64,000 nucleotides of DNA from positions 1 to 64,000 of the forward strand of contig NHNW01000057.1 in the NCBI GenBank assembly GCA_002786025.1, written 5' to 3'. Shown in pieces: positions 10,063 through 20,594 of the stretch (position 1 is its first letter; each line of letters opens with the position of its first letter). Made by a program: the position numbers and the translations under genes. The DNA is from Zasmidium citrigriseum. Lineage: Eukaryota; Ascomycota; Dothideomycetes; Mycosphaerellales; Mycosphaerellaceae. Below the pieces are notes generated by a model. It was not told the origin of the DNA. It saw nothing but the letters and a program-made list of their open reading frames with translations, and did no database searches.

Positions 10063-12375
10063 TTACTTCTGGTACTTGGCGCGGAAGAACTGCGCGGCAG
10101 ACACCATGTTGCTGAGAGCAGCCTTGGTCTCCTTCCACTGGCGGGTCTTCAAGCCACAGTCTGGGTTGACCCAGAGCTGGTCAGGCTTGAGGTACTGCAG
10201 CATCTCCTCGAGACGGTCCTTGATCTCCTGCTCGCTTGGAACACGTGGGCTGTGGATGTCGTAGACACCTGGGCCGATGTGGCGTGGGTAGGCCTCGTCG
10301 ATGAAGACCTTGAGGAGCTTGGCGTCAGACTTGCTGTTCTCGATAGAGAGAACATCAGCATCGAGAGCGGCGATGGCGTGGAAGAAGTCCTGGAACTCGG
10401 AGTAGCAGAAGTGAGAGTGGATCTGGGTGGAGTCCTCGACACCGGCAGTGGAGAGCTTGAAGCTGTCGACGGCCCAGCTGAGGTACTTCTCACGCTCAGA
10501 GCCAGCGCGGAGTGGGAGACCCTCACGGAGGGCTGGCTCGTCGACCTGGATGACGTAGATGCCGGCCTTCTCAAGGTCGACGACCTCGTCACGGAGGGCG
10601 AGAGCGAGCTGAGCAGCCTGGACGGACTGGTGGACGTCGTCACGTGGGAAGGACCATCGCAGGCAAGTAATTGGGCCAGTAAGCATACCCTTCATTGGCT
10701 TCTTGCTGTTCTCGGCGGCGAACTTGCTCTCCTTGACGGTCATAGGAGCTGGGCGAGAGACGTCACCAACAAGGATTGGTGGACGCACGCAACGGGAACC
10801 GTAGGACTGGACCCAGGCGTGGGTGGTGAAGACGTAACCGTCCAGGCGCTCACCGAAGTACTGAACCATGTCGTTACGCTCTGGCTCACCGTGGACGTAG
10901 ACGTCAAGGCCGAGCTCTTCCTGGATGGCGATGCAGTCGAGGATCTCCTTCTCGATGAACTTCTCGTACTCGGCGGCAGTGATCTCACCCTTGGTGAACT
11001 TGTTGCGCTGGATACGGATGTCCTTGGTCTGAGGGAAGGAACCGATGGTGGTGGTTGGGAACTCTGGAAGCTTGAGGTGCTTCTTCTGGGCCTCGTAACG
11101 GGTGGTGAATGGGTTCTTGCGCTCGTAGTCGGCCTTCTGGACGGACTCGACACGCTTCTTGACCTCTGGGTTGTTGGTCCTCTTGGAAGTGGCACGTGAC
11201 TGCATGCTCTTTGCGTTGGCCTCAAGCTCGGCCTTGACGGAGTCTGGGCCGCTGGTGACTGCCTTGGCCAAGATGGCGACTTCATAAGCCTTCTCCTTGG
11301 CGAAAGCGAACCAGTCACGGACCTCCTCGTCGAGGTTCTTCTCGCTCTCGAGGGTGTGTGGGGTGTGGAGGAGGGAGCTGGAGGTGGCGACGATGACACG
11401 GTCCTTGCCGAGCTTCTGGACGGCGGTCTCGACGATCTCAATAGCACGCTGGAACTTGGTCTTCCAGATGTTACGGCCGTCAACGACACCAGCAGAGAGG
11501 ATCTGCTTGGGGCCGAGGTGGCTGATGACCTTCTCGAGCTGTTCAGGGTTGCGGACCAAGTCGACGTGGAGACCGTAGGTGCCGGTCAGGGCGGAGTCGA
11601 CGACGTCAAAGTTGTGGACGATGTCACCGAAGTAGGTGGCGAGGACGAGCTGAGGACCGGTCTTGCCCTGGAGAGCAGTGAGCTTCTCGTAGGCGGGCTT
11701 GAAGGCCTGGCGAGTCTTGGATGGAAGGTCGAAGACGAGGATTGGCTCGTCAATTTGGACGGTCTCGGCACCAGCCTCCTTGAGCTTGGTGAGGAGCTCC
11801 TCGTAAACGGGGAGGAGCTTGTCAAGGAGGGTGATGGGGTCAACGCTCTGGCCACGATCGGCCTTTCCGAGGTGGAGGAAAGAGACGGGACCGACGATAA
11901 CTGGGCGGGTGGTGATGCCGGCCTCCTTGGCCTCGAGGAACTCAGCGACTGGCTTGGGGTTCTCAGCCAGCTTGAAGACCTGGTTGTCCTGGAGGGTGGG
12001 CTTGACGTAGTGGTAGTTGCAGTCGAACCACTTCACCATCTCCAGCGAGGGCACGTCGACGTTCTCCTTCTGGATACCACGACCCATGGCGAAGTACTCG
12101 TCGAGCTTGTGAAGGTTGTGCTTGCTGTATCGCTCGGGCACGGCGCCGAACATCTGGATGTGGTCGAGCACGTGGTCGTAGTAAGCGAAGTCATTGCTGG
12201 GGATGATGTCGACGCCGGCGTCCTTCTGGATCTTCCAGTGCTCGAGTCTCAGCCTCTTGCCTTCAGCGAGGAGCTCGTCGCGGCTGAGCTTGTCGGCCCA
12301 GTAGGCCTCGTTGGCCTTCTTCAGGTCACGCAGGCGACCCATGCGAGGGAAGCCGAGGACGGATGACTGCACCAT
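10063..12375 (-). CDS. MET6: Cobalamin-independent methionine synthase
   Basis: This cytosolic enzyme transfers the methyl group of 5-methyltetrahydropteroyl-glutamate to homocysteine to make methionine, without vitamin B12. The single 770-aa exon has the family's usual length. It starts MVQSSVLGFPRMG, the conserved N-terminus; an in-frame TTG six codons upstream is not needed, and CAACATGG is a good start context. The two barrel domains are both present. The zinc and homocysteine ligands are visible at His655 and Cys657 (in SHFCYSEF), Glu679 and Cys740 (in NPDCGLKTR). Codon use is strongly biased to C-ending codons, as in highly expressed fungal genes, which also creates long meaningless open frames on the other strand. 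The neighbours give no pathway clue. Confidence 0.97.
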   Translation of the reverse strand: MVQSSVLGFPRMGRLRDLKKANEAYWADKLSRDELLAEGKRLRLEHWKIQKDAGVDIIPSNDFAYYDHVLDHIQMFGAVPERYSKHNLHKLDEYFAMGRGIQKENVDVPSLEMVKWFDCNYHYVKPTLQDNQVFKLAENPKPVAEFLEAKEAGITTRPVIVGPVSFLHLGKADRGQSVDPITLLDKLLPVYEELLTKLKEAGAETVQIDEPILVFDLPSKTRQAFKPAYEKLTALQGKTGPQLVLATYFGDIVHNFDVVDSALTGTYGLHVDLVRNPEQLEKVISHLGPKQILSAGVVDGRNIWKTKFQRAIEIVETAVQKLGKDRVIVATSSSLLHTPHTLESEKNLDEEVRDWFAFAKEKAYEVAILAKAVTSGPDSVKAELEANAKSMQSRATSKRTNNPEVKKRVESVQKADYERKNPFTTRYEAQKKHLKLPEFPTTTIGSFPQTKDIRIQRNKFTKGEITAAEYEKFIEKEILDCIAIQEELGLDVYVHGEPERNDMVQYFGERLDGYVFTTHAWVQSYGSRCVRPPILVGDVSRPAPMTVKESKFAAENSKKPMKGMLTGPITCLRWSFPRDDVHQSVQAAQLALALRDEVVDLEKAGIYVIQVDEPALREGLPLRAGSEREKYLSWAVDSFKLSTAGVEDSTQIHSHFCYSEFQDFFHAIAALDADVLSIENSKSDAKLLKVFIDEAYPRHIGPGVYDIHSPRVPSEQEIKDRLEEMLQYLKPDQLWVNPDCGLKTRQWKETKAALSNMVSAAQFFRAKYQK

Positions 12376-13039
12376 GTTGGCGGTGTTGTTCAATCTGCCT
12401 GTGATGGTGGGGTATGTGGTGATGCTGCCGGTAGTAGTGAGGCGGCAGATGCGGGAAAAGTGAGGTAGTCGGTGTAAAAAGGAGGGAGAATTGGGTATTT
12501 TGGGGAGAGAGGGAGGTTGATGAAAGGAAGAGGAAGTTGAAACGTGGGCGGAATGCAGAAGTAGTCGTGCTTTGTGGGCAGCTCGCTGAGCGTAGACTTT
12601 TTCGTCGACCCCCCACCAAACATCTCAACTCCCCGCCATCGGCGCCGGCACGTCATCGGCTCACCACCAATCGCTCCTGCCTCGTTGACCGGCCGATCCT
12701 TGCTGCAACGGGCCAAAACATCGACTATTCGCCCATTCACGCAAGAATATCAGCAACAACGTGCGCCAGATACTCCAGACACGGCATTCCTTCACCCACA
12801 TCACAATCCCTCTGGCATTGTTTCCCCCTGTCGTCAAGCACCGCGCCATCACGAGCTGCCTCACTCGGTTCCCGCCGGGGACTTTCACTCGGTGCGATCT
12901 CAGACTCCGGCCACTCAGCGCGCACAACACCACCAGCACACCCGTCAAGACATTCGCCGGACGGGCATCCTCTGACTGCTTATCTTCCCACATCTCTCCT
13001 TATCTCTCCTGCCCGTCTCGAAATCTTCCTTCCATTGCA
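12376..13039. promoter_or_regulatory. Intergenic: MET6 promoter and 5' region
   Basis: About 660 bp, pyrimidine-rich on the plus strand towards 13000. Several short overlapping open frames exist on both strands, none with recognisable protein features. Confidence 0.4.
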
Positions 13040-13569
13040 ATGCCTCTGTATTCAGAGACCCTTTCGAGTCAAAGCTCCCCAAGCATCCCTGCTGGGCCCT
13101 GTTTGGAGCTGACCGACCCACCCCAATAGCACCTCACCAGAATCACCCAAAGCCCAAGGGTCCGCCGCCCGTCACATGCTATACAGAGCTTCAATCGACA
13201 GGAACAGTCTCAGCCGCCATTGGGCGAAACAATTATTGCAAGAGATGGAAATTACGCATTGGAAAACATCAGCAAGGAGGAGCTCTTGCCAGGGTCTGAC
13301 CAGATGCTGCAGCTCTGGGAGACGGCTTTGCTGGAGAGCCGAAAGAAAAGCCTGGACACAGGTACATCTTTCTGCTTTCACCGACTCCATCCGACAGACA
13401 TCCAGGGCTGAATATTTGGGAAGGATGGAACTGTGATGCGCACTGTGCGTCGGTTCCCGTTCCCGGGCACCGGCGGTCAAAAAGAGCTCGCCATTGGCTG
13501 ATGGTACAATATCGTGGTTGTGTAAGACGGTCTTGCGAGTACGAAGACATGGTCGAGCAACTCAAATAG
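13040..13569 (+). CDS. Possible small gene, start unresolved
   Basis: No family is recognised. A frame opens at ATG 13040 (MPLYSETLSSQSSPS) but meets TAG at 13127-13129. The same frame then runs open through a conserved-looking stretch (ETIIARDGNYALENISKEEL, then QMLQLWETALLESRKK). It reaches a good donor (GTACAT) near 13359 and an acceptor (ATCCAG) about 44 nt later. After splicing in phase, the frame stays open about 50 codons to TAG at 13567-13569. The 3' exon pair is therefore believable, while the first exon is not solved. The gene would encode a soluble protein of roughly 110 aa or more. Confidence 0.33.
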
Positions 13570-13999
13570 GCGGTGTCATGGCAGAAGGTAGGTTAGATAG
13601 AGGTTGATGAGAAATACTTGGCCCCCAAATCAACCCCAGCGAGTGTCGAAGCTCGAGCAGTCTCGCCGGCACGATCGTAGCACGAAACGGTTCGACGCAG
13701 GTACAACATATCTTCTCACGATGCTCCCATATCAAGATACAATCCGCACATCTCTTCTAGCTGCCTCCCACATTTCCTTCACGTCGACAGCTTCTTTTTA
13801 CTTTCCGGCTCTGCTGATTGGCCATCGTAGCGAGAAACATGGCCAAGCAAACTCAATCCTTCGGATTCACGTGGAAAGCTTCCATCCTTGCATCGTCCAA
13901 CCTCACCTAAGAAATGACTAACCATCTTATTCCCCATCCCACGCGCCGCCCATCGTGGCCTCCTCTCCCAAATCCCCTGCAGACATCGAACTGGAGGAG
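13570..13999. promoter_or_regulatory. Intergenic: transporter promoter
   Basis: 430 bp upstream of the sugar transporter; no gene seen. Confidence 0.4.
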
Positions 14000-15724
14000 A
14001 TGCCACGGCCCTCAAACGAATACCAGCATGGCGTCCACGAGCCACTGATATCCCAACAACCCCATCTTCACGACGGGACCTCAAACGAACATGAAGACGA
14101 AGACACAACCTCACCGACCTCCAACATCTCCTGGCAAAATGCAGGCCCGGTACTTCGCTCTCTCACCCTCTCCGCTGGCATCTCCGGCCTCCTCTTCGGC
14201 TTCGACACAGGCGTCATCTCCTCCACCCTCGTATCCATAGGCTCCGACCTATCCAATCGTCCCCTCACAACTCCAGACAAAAGTATCGTGACGGCAATCA
14301 CCTCCCTTCTGGCTTTGATCTCTGCTCCCACGACGGGCTTCTTCGCGGACCGCTATGGAAGGAAGAGTGTCATCCTCGTTCCGGCTCTGCTCTTTGTGGT
14401 TGGAGCGCTGATTCAGGCGGTGGCGACGTATGTCTGGACTATGGTGCTTGGACGGGCTCTGGTGGGCGCTGCGGTGGGGATTGCGAGTGGTGCTGTGCCG
14501 TTGTATATTACGGAATTGGCGCCTGCGGAGCTGAGAGGGCGGTTGGTTACGGTACAGTCGCTGTTCATCACGGGAGGGCAGGTCGTGGCGTATGTGCTCG
14601 GATGGGTGTTTGCGAGATTCCCACATGGCTGGAGATTGATGGTTGGTGTGGGTGCTGTGCCGGCGGTGGTGCAACTTGTTTTGCTGGCGAGAATGCCCGA
14701 GACGCCAAGGTGGCTGTTGCAGACGGGGCAGGATGAACGGGCGAGGAGTGTGTTGATGAAGGTGCATGAGGGTGTACCGGAAAATGATCGCGCGAAGGTT
14801 GTACAGGGTGTGCTTCAGAGTGTGCAGGCTGAAATCACGGCTGAGGATAAGACGAATGCTGGTGACAGTGCGAACGGCTTCCGCGATGCTTTGAGAGAAC
14901 TCGTCAGCGTCCCCGGCAACAGACGAGCACTCACGATCGCCTGCATGCTCCAAGGGCTCCAACAATTGTGCGGTTTCGTAAGTTCCCCCATTTTCCTCCA
15001 ACCCATCTCACACCCACTGACTTCCTCTCAGAACTCCCTCATGTACTTCTCCGCCACAATCTTCTCCCTCGTAGGCTTCACCTCCCCAATCCTCGCCTCC
15101 CTGAGCATCGCCCTGACAAACTTCGCCCTAACCCTCGTCGCCTTCGCCTGGATCGACATCATCGGCCGCCGCGCAATCCTCCTCCGCTCCATCCCTTTCA
15201 TGGTTCTCGGTCTTGTCCTCTGCAGCGTCTCGTTCCTATTCGTCAATATCGAAGGAGAGCCCGCCGCTGTCTCAGACGATGGAGCTGGTCCCTGGAGCTG
15301 GATCCTCATGGCCAGTATGGTCCTCTACGTCGCCGCCTACGCAGTCGGACTCGGTTGTGTACCTTGGCAACAGAGCGAACTTTTCCCTCTCCGAGTACGA
15401 AGTCTGGGCTCTGGTCTTGCGACGGCAACGAATTGGAGCTCCAATTTCGTTATCGGGATGACCTTTCTGCCCATGATGAACTTGCTGACTCCATCATTTA
15501 CATTCCTCTGCTACGCAGTGGTCTGCGTAGTCGGGTGGCTGGTGATCTTGAAGATTTATCCTGAGACTTGTGGGTTGGAGCTTGAGGATATTGGGGAGAT
15601 GTTGAGAGATGGATGGGGTGTTGAAAGAAGTGTTGAGGGCTTTCAGCGGAGGCAGAGGATGCTAGATGAGATGGAAGGGAGGAGGAAGAGATCTTGGTCG
15701 ATGAGGAGGTCGGAAGATCATTGA
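14000..15724 (+). CDS. MFS sugar transporter, myo-inositol (ITR) type
   Basis: This plasma-membrane proton symporter of the sugar porter family most resembles fungal myo-inositol transporters. The first ATG in frame is 14000; the frame opens upstream only with a GTG. Two exons, 14000-14977 and 15032-15724, are joined by a 54-nt intron (GTAAGT...CTCAG). Splicing restores CGFNSLMYFSATIF, and the product is 556 aa with 12 predicted membrane helices. Signatures in order are GFDTGVISS, DRYGRK after helix 2, PLYITELAPAELRGR after helix 4, PETPRWLL before the central loop, and PETCGLELEDIGEMLRDGWGV at the end, the last being typical of ITR proteins. The substrate is inferred from these motifs; another polyol or hexose is possible. 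Confidence 0.85.
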   Translation: MPRPSNEYQHGVHEPLISQQPHLHDGTSNEHEDEDTTSPTSNISWQNAGPVLRSLTLSAGISGLLFGFDTGVISSTLVSIGSDLSNRPLTTPDKSIVTAITSLLALISAPTTGFFADRYGRKSVILVPALLFVVGALIQAVATYVWTMVLGRALVGAAVGIASGAVPLYITELAPAELRGRLVTVQSLFITGGQVVAYVLGWVFARFPHGWRLMVGVGAVPAVVQLVLLARMPETPRWLLQTGQDERARSVLMKVHEGVPENDRAKVVQGVLQSVQAEITAEDKTNAGDSANGFRDALRELVSVPGNRRALTIACMLQGLQQLCGFVSSPIFLQPISHPLTSSQNSLMYFSATIFSLVGFTSPILASLSIALTNFALTLVAFAWIDIIGRRAILLRSIPFMVLGLVLCSVSFLFVNIEGEPAAVSDDGAGPWSWILMASMVLYVAAYAVGLGCVPWQQSELFPLRVRSLGSGLATATNWSSNFVIGMTFLPMMNLLTPSFTFLCYAVVCVVGWLVILKIYPETCGLELEDIGEMLRDGWGVERSVEGFQRRQRMLDEMEGRRKRSWSMRRSEDH

Positions 15725-15838
15725 AGTTGTGGGTGGTTTGGATCTAGATTGTAGATATGTCTTTTATGATACCATCTCGCGATGTAATTACCTTTACTCA
15801 AGCGATTCGATCACTTCCAATGCCGCAAATTGACATCT

Positions 15839-16909
15839 CTAGTAGCTGAACTTGAAGCCTCCGTTAGCACAAATCACACTGCCGGTGCACCAGGCGCTGT
15901 CTGGAGTGCAAAGCATGGCAACGACGCCGGCGACTTCGTAATCATACGCCTGGAGTCACACTGTCAGCGGAATTCAAGTAAGCCCATCAAAATTGCAACT
16001 CACCGGCCGCCCACCAGCAAGCTCCGCATTATCCACCAAATCCTTGCGATCCACTTCCGGCCGAATTGCAGCCAAAGGCGTATTCCTCGTCCAGTAGCTC
16101 ATCTTCTTCTGGAACTCCTCGCTGTACTCGAGTCAGCGCCAATTGGCTTCACCCCCAATACGGAGTTCAAGACGTACCTCGTACTCCCATACATATCCGT
16201 CGCCACCGGCCCAGGATTGACACAATTCACCGTCGCTCGCTCACTACACTCCCTCGCCCACGTCCTCGTCATCGCTTCCAACGCCGCTTTCGTCCCGCCA
16301 TACATCCCATCACCCTCAAACCCCAAACTCGAACTCACGCTGCTGAGATTCACGATCCGCCCGCTGCGGTCGTGGGGGAGGTAAGGCAAGACGGCTTTCA
16401 TCAAGAGCAATGGACCGCGGACGTTGACGTTGTAGAGCCAGGCGAATTCGTCACAAGTACATTCTTGGATTAGTTTTTTGTTGGCTACGCCGGCGTTCTG
16501 GATGATGATGTCGAGTTGGAATTTTCCAGTCTTGGGGTGTGTGAAGTGGTTTTTCGCCACGTCGACGATGTAGGCTGGGCCGTTTTCTGTCCCCATGTCG
16601 GCTTGGACGGGGAGACATTGGATTCCGTGCTCGGATTGTAGCTTGTCGGCCAGTTCTTGAGTCTTTGATTGGGACTTGTCTGAGGTGTAGTTCATCACCA
16701 GGTTGCAGCCCTTGGAGGCGAGGTTGGTGCTGATGGCGGCGCCGATGCCGCGGGAGGCGCCTGTAACGATGGCGAGTTTGCCTTCGAGGACTGTAGATGA
16801 TGAGTAGGCGTCTTTGCCATGCTTGTGTAGTTGAGATGGACGTACCGCGTGCCTGGCCGCTGCTCAGGTTCGTGAAGGAGGTGCCGCGGGTGTGTTCGGG
16901 GCGGGACAT
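15839..16909 (-). CDS. Short-chain dehydrogenase/reductase (SDR)
   Basis: This NAD(P)-dependent oxidoreductase has an unknown substrate. Four exons (16909-16846, 16790-16178, 16121-16004, 15949-15839) with introns of 55, 56 and 54 nt join in phase to give 301 aa. The Rossmann cofactor motif TGASRGIGA follows the first junction at about residues 29-37. It is followed by NAG (IIQNAGVA), the catalytic Ser in NLSSVSSS, and Tyr-x3-Lys in MYGGTKAAL. The C-terminal CTPDSAWCTGSVICANGG is the classical SDR end. The family resembles fungal 3-oxoacyl-ACP-reductase-like and versicolorin-reductase-like SDRs. It converges with the inositol-type transporter, with about 115 bp between them. Confidence 0.88.
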
Positions 16910-17499
16910 GGTGGCTTTGGTACAGTTGAATTGCTTGAGTTTGGGGTTTGATAATGAAGAGGTGAAGTTGTCTATGATGAGTAGTTTTGAGACGAGGTGG
17001 AGGGGTTTTGTTTGTTTGCTGCAAGGTCCAAAGCCAAAGAAGTGGGGCTCTTCACCTCCCCTGCTCTTGCCATCGTGACCTTTCTGATCTTCGTGTCTTC
17101 CATCAACTCCACCTCTCATCAAGATTGAACGACATGATCGTCTGCCGAGATTCGAATATGGCATCACTCGCCATGGACTGGGAGGGGAGGGATGCAGAGC
17201 ATTCCAAGGGACTTCACCGAGGGCCTTGAGCAAGAGCGCCGTGAAGCATCCGCACGCGGCCAACTGGTGAAGAGAACAGCACTTTCTCAGTGAGCTATTC
17301 ATACACATACACAGAGCATCCATGGGAGTGGATGGTAGAAGGATGTTTTGCCAGGTCATGATGGCACGGGATGCGGAGGTTGAACTTCTTCACATGCCAA
17401 TTCCACAACTCCCGCGCACTGACCATTGCTTATCTAATGGGCTAGCGCCAGCGCCCTCAGACCACGTCAAGTCGCCTCTTCTCTACCTCGACATCCGCA
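16910..17499. promoter_or_regulatory. Intergenic: divergent promoters of SDR and paralog 1
   Basis: 590 bp between two divergent genes. The open frames here are short and show no domain. Confidence 0.45.
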
Positions 17500-18876
17500 A
17501 TGCGTTTCCAGACTCCCCCGCTCCGCCCTCTTCCTCCACGCCCTCCAACCGCAATGTCGCCTCTACCAGATGTTCGCACCCCGGATGTGCCCGATCACAA
17601 GAATCTTGTGGAAGAGGCCGTCTTGGAAGCTCGCCGACCGCTCCATATGGAGATCCAAGAAGCCATTGCCCTCCATCGCGATGACGACCTGCCTTTCATG
17701 CCAGGCGAGCTCATCGTCATGGCAATCGTCGACAGCGACACGACGTGGATCTCGCGAGCAAAGATCCTGCGCTGGATCGTCAACAACTTCCCCAGCTACA
17801 GGAACTTGGTACTCGATGCCATGGAGGCTTACTTCAGGGGTGGCGGAGGCTTGGACTTGCTCGAAGCTCTTGACTACTATCCGACGCCCACCTTCCACGA
17901 AGCCTTTGCCGATCCAAGCGTCCCCATCATTGATGGCTGGGACTCGCATTCCCACACCAACATCTACACCGTCGACGTCAACCCTGCTCGTCTTTACCTC
18001 ACCGAGTGTCTCTGTCTCGAGCCGAGTCGTGAGGGTGTCTTCCGATTCCTGGACCTTCCTGCTGAGCTTCGTAACCGAGTCTATGAAATGACGCTCGTGT
18101 TTCCCCGGTCTACGATCGCGGTGGCTCCCATCACTTTGCATGGTCTGTTTGCCTACGATGCCATCGAGCTCCAAGCTGTCGAGAGGGATGGTGGATCCCG
18201 TAGCAAGGCAGCGCAGGCTCTTGAAATCCCCCGCCCCCGCCACATCCTCGACATTGCTTGCGTTTGCAAGCAGATGGCAAAAGAATCCATTCCCATCTTG
18301 TGAGTACACTGCCGACCAGAATATTGTTACTCCATCATATAAATTACTTGCTGACCTTTTTCTTTCTATGCTAGGTATGGTGGAAACACGTTCCAATTCT
18401 CGCAACCTCTCGCCCTAGAAACCTTCCTCCGATGCGTTGTCCCTGCCCGCCTGTCTCTTCTCAAGAAGTTCGACATCACCATCACCGTCACTCAAACCCG
18501 CGGCGTCCTAAATGAGCAGAACATGACCAATCTGATGCACACCTTGAGCAATTCAGTCTCCCTGGATAAGCTCACCATCACCTACGACTTCAAGGAGGCT
18601 TCGGGCGGTCGCTTCACGAGTAACTTGCGCAGCCAGCAAGTTTCAATGCGCAATATTCCAGTATTGTACGTCGTCGCTCGGTTTGCATCCAAGGCCAAGG
18701 AGCTGGTGTTTTCGGGCGCAGGGCAAGAGGCTTTCAAGGAGTTCAAGGATTTGATCGTTGGGCAGGTTGAGCGGATTCAGAAGGAGAACGTGGAAGGCCC
18801 GGAGATCATTGAACTTGAGGAAGAAGATGAGGAGCAAGGTATCGAGCAAGGCCGGGAAATTATTGAGATTGATTGA
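17500..18876 (+). CDS. Forkhead-like/F-box-like family protein, paralog 1
   Basis: Two exons, 17500-18299 and 18375-18876, are separated by a 75-nt intron (GTGAGT...GCTAG) and give 433 aa. Residues 41-62 hold the family helix VLEARRPLHMEIQEA. Residues 64-145 hold ELIVMAIVDSD...ILRWIVNNFPSYRNLV, which resembles the first half of a forkhead winged helix (LIxMAIxxS...IYxWIxxxFPYYK). Residues 181-204 read FRFLDLPAELRNRVYEMTLV, an F-box/2EXR-like signature. About 45 residues later comes ILDIACVCKQMAKESIPILYGGNTF. The C-terminus is acidic. It is the first of a tandem pair with 19389-20594 and related to 42807-46044. The function is unknown: substrate adaptor or nuclear protein are both possible. 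An ATG 57 nt downstream is an alternative start. Confidence 0.82.
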
Positions 18877-19388
18877 AATCGAGATGGACACGACGGAGGG
18901 ATTGGAGAGGAGGCAGTTGGAATTTGATGGGCTTGTATGCTTTTGGTGTGCAAAAATAGGGCGGAATCAATTGTCCTATCGATTCCACCAGTCAACACAG
19001 AAGCTGTAAGTAGGAAAGTATTGACATGATCATCTTCTACCAGTACTTACTGAACCAAGTGCCGCCACGTCATCAATTCGTCGCGGCGTCGATATCACAT
19101 GCAAACGCGGACCCGCTGCGACTGCCTGCCAGGTAAATTGAGAAGACGGCAAAGGGTCTGACATGCGCAACACGTGCTTCACTCATTTTCTCTACTGACG
19201 CACGAGTATGTGCTACGCACTGACCAGCTGTGAACTGAGTGTCTGCCACTGGACGCTTGGAACTTCGATTTCTCTCTTTCCCTTGGACGTCACATCCACC
19301 ACCTCCTTGGCAACACATCTGCTGTGCACCGCCTAGCGCTTACACAAGCACATATCGGACACCGTGACGACTTCCAACTCCGAACGAA
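18877..19388. promoter_or_regulatory. Intergenic between paralogs 1 and 2
   Basis: 512 bp; no further gene seen. Confidence 0.4.
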
Positions 19389-20594
19389 ATGTCTTCACCA
19401 TTCGACATCGCCCCTTCAGACCCAGATCCAAACTTCTCCCATGATGATGACAACTCCCATGAGCAAGAGCAACACGAATCTGTCCAGCTTCAAGTCCTCC
19501 TCGACAAACGGCGACTACTCAGAGACGAGATTCAGCAACTCATCACCAGCCACCGCGAAGACACGGCGCCGCCCTTCACATTGCCAGAGATGATCATCAT
19601 GGCAATTATATCAAGTGAGAAAGAGTACTGCTCTCCGAGTGAGATTGACGCATGGGTCCGGAACACTCTTCCTAAATACCAAGAGAACGTCGAGGACGCC
19701 ATAGAAGATTTCGAAGAGGAGGATGAAAGGTTCGATCCCGAGGACAGCATGCTCCTCGCTACCCTCGACGCTCATGACCTTCCACTATACGAAACCGATG
19801 ATGAGTTCGGTGTGCATGTCGATGCAGCTCGGATCGTTCTCAGACGCTGGCTTGAGCCAAGCAGGAAAGGAACATTCCGTTTCCTCGACCTTCCCGCCGA
19901 GCTGCGCTGTCGTATCTATGACCTGTTTCTGGTCCTCCCCGGTTCTGCACTCCGAGTCGTGAATTACACATCTCGTCGAGATAATATTGGAGTAACAACA
20001 TACGGACGAGGCCGACAATCTGGTGGTGGCGAGCATCGCATCCTGGAACCAAACAAGATCCTCGACATCGCACTCGTCTCCAGGCAGCTGGCGGACGAGA
20101 CTATCCCCCTTTTTTACGGAACTAATACATTCGTTTTCGAGTGCCACAGCCACCTCTTCAAGTTCTTGAGGTTCACCTCAGCCCGGCGACTACAGCTCAT
20201 TAAGAGGTTGAGCGTCGAGATTAGTATTTTCCGGAGTGTGTGGTACCCGTACGACAATCCGATGCTATCGGCGATCTTGGCTATGCAGGCAGCGATGTCG
20301 CTCAAGAAAATCACGATCAAGATTCGGGATAGCTTCAATTGCTGGCCCTCGGTTCCGCGGCGGCCTGAGCACAGCGCGTGGGAGACGTTGGCAGACATTC
20401 CATCTCTACTTGCTCTCACTCGCTTTGCATCGAAGGCCGAAACATACCATATCATCTTGGGTGAAGGCGGACAAGGAGAGAGGGAGATCAAAAAGCTCGA
20501 GGAGGCCATGCATGAAGAGATTAAGCGGCTCAAGGTACTCGAAGGGGTGGATGGCGGAGATGGAGGCCCTTCGCAAGTGCTGAAGCCAGAATGA
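19389..20594 (+). CDS. Forkhead-like/F-box-like family protein, paralog 2
   Basis: A single exon of 401 aa on the same strand as paralog 1. An acidic N-terminus is followed by the family helix (LRDEIQQLITSHRED, 44-58). The forkhead-like block is PPFTLPEMIIMAI...IDAWVRNTLPKYQ (61-98). A linker then leads to VDAARIVLRRWLEPSRKG, then FRFLDLPAELRCRIYDL (163-179) and ILDIALVSRQLADETIPLFYG. A second half shared with the other members contains LLALTRFASKAE. The protein ends in VLKPE, a psi-K-x-E SUMO-consensus-like site at the extreme C-terminus. Unlike paralog 1 it has no intron. I cannot assign a function from sequence alone. Confidence 0.82.
   Translation: MSSPFDIAPSDPDPNFSHDDDNSHEQEQHESVQLQVLLDKRRLLRDEIQQLITSHREDTAPPFTLPEMIIMAIISSEKEYCSPSEIDAWVRNTLPKYQENVEDAIEDFEEEDERFDPEDSMLLATLDAHDLPLYETDDEFGVHVDAARIVLRRWLEPSRKGTFRFLDLPAELRCRIYDLFLVLPGSALRVVNYTSRRDNIGVTTYGRGRQSGGGEHRILEPNKILDIALVSRQLADETIPLFYGTNTFVFECHSHLFKFLRFTSARRLQLIKRLSVEISIFRSVWYPYDNPMLSAILAMQAAMSLKKITIKIRDSFNCWPSVPRRPEHSAWETLADIPSLLALTRFASKAETYHIILGEGGQGEREIKKLEEAMHEEIKRLKVLEGVDGGDGGPSQVLKPE

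Noticed and set aside
10012..12366. Long plus-strand open frames (395 and 336 codons) opposite MET6
   Set aside because: They mirror MET6 and result from its strongly biased codon use; their translations are repetitive Leu/Val/Asp/Glu strings without domains.
12376..12393. A six-codon N-terminal extension of MET6
   Set aside because: It relies on TTG as start; the conserved MVQSSVLGF start with a good context lies at 12375.
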